Shown here: positions 6,478 through 6,711 of the stretch, piece after piece
Layout: each line of letters starts with the position of its first letter
How positions within the stretch are numbered: the stretch's first letter is position 1
Source: JAAUSY01 sp964526735
GTDB lineage: Bacteria > Chloroflexota > Chloroflexia > Chloroflexales > Chloroflexaceae
Direction of reading: 5' to 3'
Length of the DNA: 6,711 nt
NCBI GenBank assembly: GCA_964526735.1
Contig: CAZGLO010000129.1
Coordinates: forward strand, 1-6,711
Notes under the pieces: generated by a model
What the model saw: only the letters and a program-made list of their open reading frames with translations
What the model was told of the DNA's origin: nothing
Database searches by the model: none
Translations under genes and position numbers: made by a program

Positions 6478-6614
6478 TGTCAGATAGCCACGGCGTTGGT
6501 GCGAGAGCGCCCTTACACCTCTTACGCCTATGGACTTTTGTGGGCACTGCCCCCCGGCGCGACAGCACAGCGCCGCCTCTGAGCCGAGCTTAGGCGGTCT
6601 GACAGCCACCCTGG
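6478..6614 (-). ncRNA. Candidate structured RNA, right copy (HEARO/omega-RNA-like?)
   Basis: Read leftwards, the RNA starts CCAGGGTGGCTGTCAGACC near 6614. A 7-bp stem closes it: TGTCAGA (6604-6598) with TCTGACA (6484-6478). Inside are a CCGCCT/AGGCGG hairpin (6597-6592 with 6578-6573), a GGCGC/GCGCC hairpin, and a nested arm with CCA/TGG, GGCG/CGCC, GGTG/CACC and a CTCT loop (6533-6488). The 5' 23 nt and the GTCGCGCC block recur in the left RNA. A multi-branched RNA of this size with this kind of closing stem reminds me of HEARO (IscB omega RNA), which is plentiful in some Chloroflexota, but I cannot confirm the family. No iscB follows: the WD40 GTG start begins only 8 nt after the closing stem, so it could act as a 5' leader. 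No terminator is visible after it. Confidence 0.5.
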
Positions 6615-6620
6615 AGTGGG

Positions 6621-6649
6621 ATTATACCAGAACTATGTGGTTTTGCGAA
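6621..6649 (-). promoter_or_regulatory. Sigma70-type promoter with extended -10 for the right RNA
   Basis: On the minus strand the -10 is a perfect TATAAT (6626-6621), preceded by TGG (extended -10). TTCGCA (6649-6644), four of six consensus bases, lies 17 bp upstream. The predicted start is at about 6614, the first base of the conserved RNA. With no terminator after the RNA, it could also transcribe the WD40-dgt-dnaG block. Confidence 0.65.
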
Positions 6650-6658
6650 ACGGCGGGA

Positions 6659-6711
6659 GTCAGCTACCCAGGGCTAAAGCACCTGGGCTTGTGCTCGCTC
6701 CTCCACCCGTC
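6659..6711 (-). mobile_element. 3' end of an IS200/IS605-type (tnpB) element, pointing left
   Basis: On the minus strand the sequence reads ...AAGCCCAGGTGCTTTAGC and then CCTGGGTAGCTGAC. The hairpin CCCAGG-GC-TAAA-GC-a-CCTGGG (6667-6687) followed by GGGTAGCTGAC is typical, from memory, of IS605/IS1341-group right ends. One frame reads DGWRSEHKPRCFSPG and stops at TAG (6666-6664), which would be the last codons of tnpB. In such elements the tnpB 3' end and right end double as the scaffold of the guide RNA, and the bases after the end serve as the guide. The boundary is placed near 6659 by the GTCAGC motif; the rest lies outside the window. Confidence 0.5.

Noticed and set aside
1..6711. CRISPR array, tRNA or rRNA
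   Set aside because: No regularly spaced identical repeats with unique spacers and no tRNA or rRNA signatures were seen on either strand.

Overview
The window looks like chromosomal DNA of a Chloroflexota bacterium. This rests on recalled family resemblance: the N-terminal half of DnaG, the gene order dgt-dnaG, and a seven-bladed WD40 protein next to a membrane-anchored serine hydrolase. The base composition looks intermediate. No species is claimed.

Layout from left to right. Positions 1-60 look like the 3' end of an IS200/IS605-type (tnpB) element pointing right. Positions 77-253 hold a compact RNA-gene-like unit on the plus strand: an extended -10 promoter, a structured region starting near 112, and a hairpin plus T-run near 221-253. 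Positions 254-564 are a non-coding leader. A serine hydrolase of the beta-lactamase/PBP4* type (565-2076, +) follows and converges with a minus-strand block read leftwards: WD40 protein (6469-5450), dGTP triphosphohydrolase dgt (5382-4321) and DNA primase dnaG (4201-2141). The dgt-dnaG gap carries four 10-bp tandem repeats and a hairpin followed by a U-tract, which may be an attenuator. Upstream of the WD40 gene, 6478-6614 is a second, larger copy of the structured RNA on the minus strand with its own promoter at 6621-6649. Beyond 6659 is the 3' end of another IS605-family element, also pointing into the window.

The ends therefore mirror each other: [tnpB-type 3' end]-[promoter]-[structured RNA] on the left and its inverse on the right, bracketing four genes. 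The two RNAs share a 23-nt start with one mismatch, identical promoter geometry, a GTCGCGCC block and a 7-bp closing stem in which one base pair has changed on both sides (T-A to G-C). This pair is the most interesting item. The leading hypothesis is a stand-alone RNA of the HEARO/IscB omega-RNA kind, or a new family. No IscB or complete TnpB gene is in the window.

Functionally, dnaG (replication priming) and dgt (dNTP pool control) fit together as a replication-related pair. The WD40 protein is probably a scaffold. The serine hydrolase is probably an envelope or exported enzyme. The right-hand RNA sits 8 nt upstream of the WD40 start, so its promoter could also drive the WD40-dgt-dnaG block.
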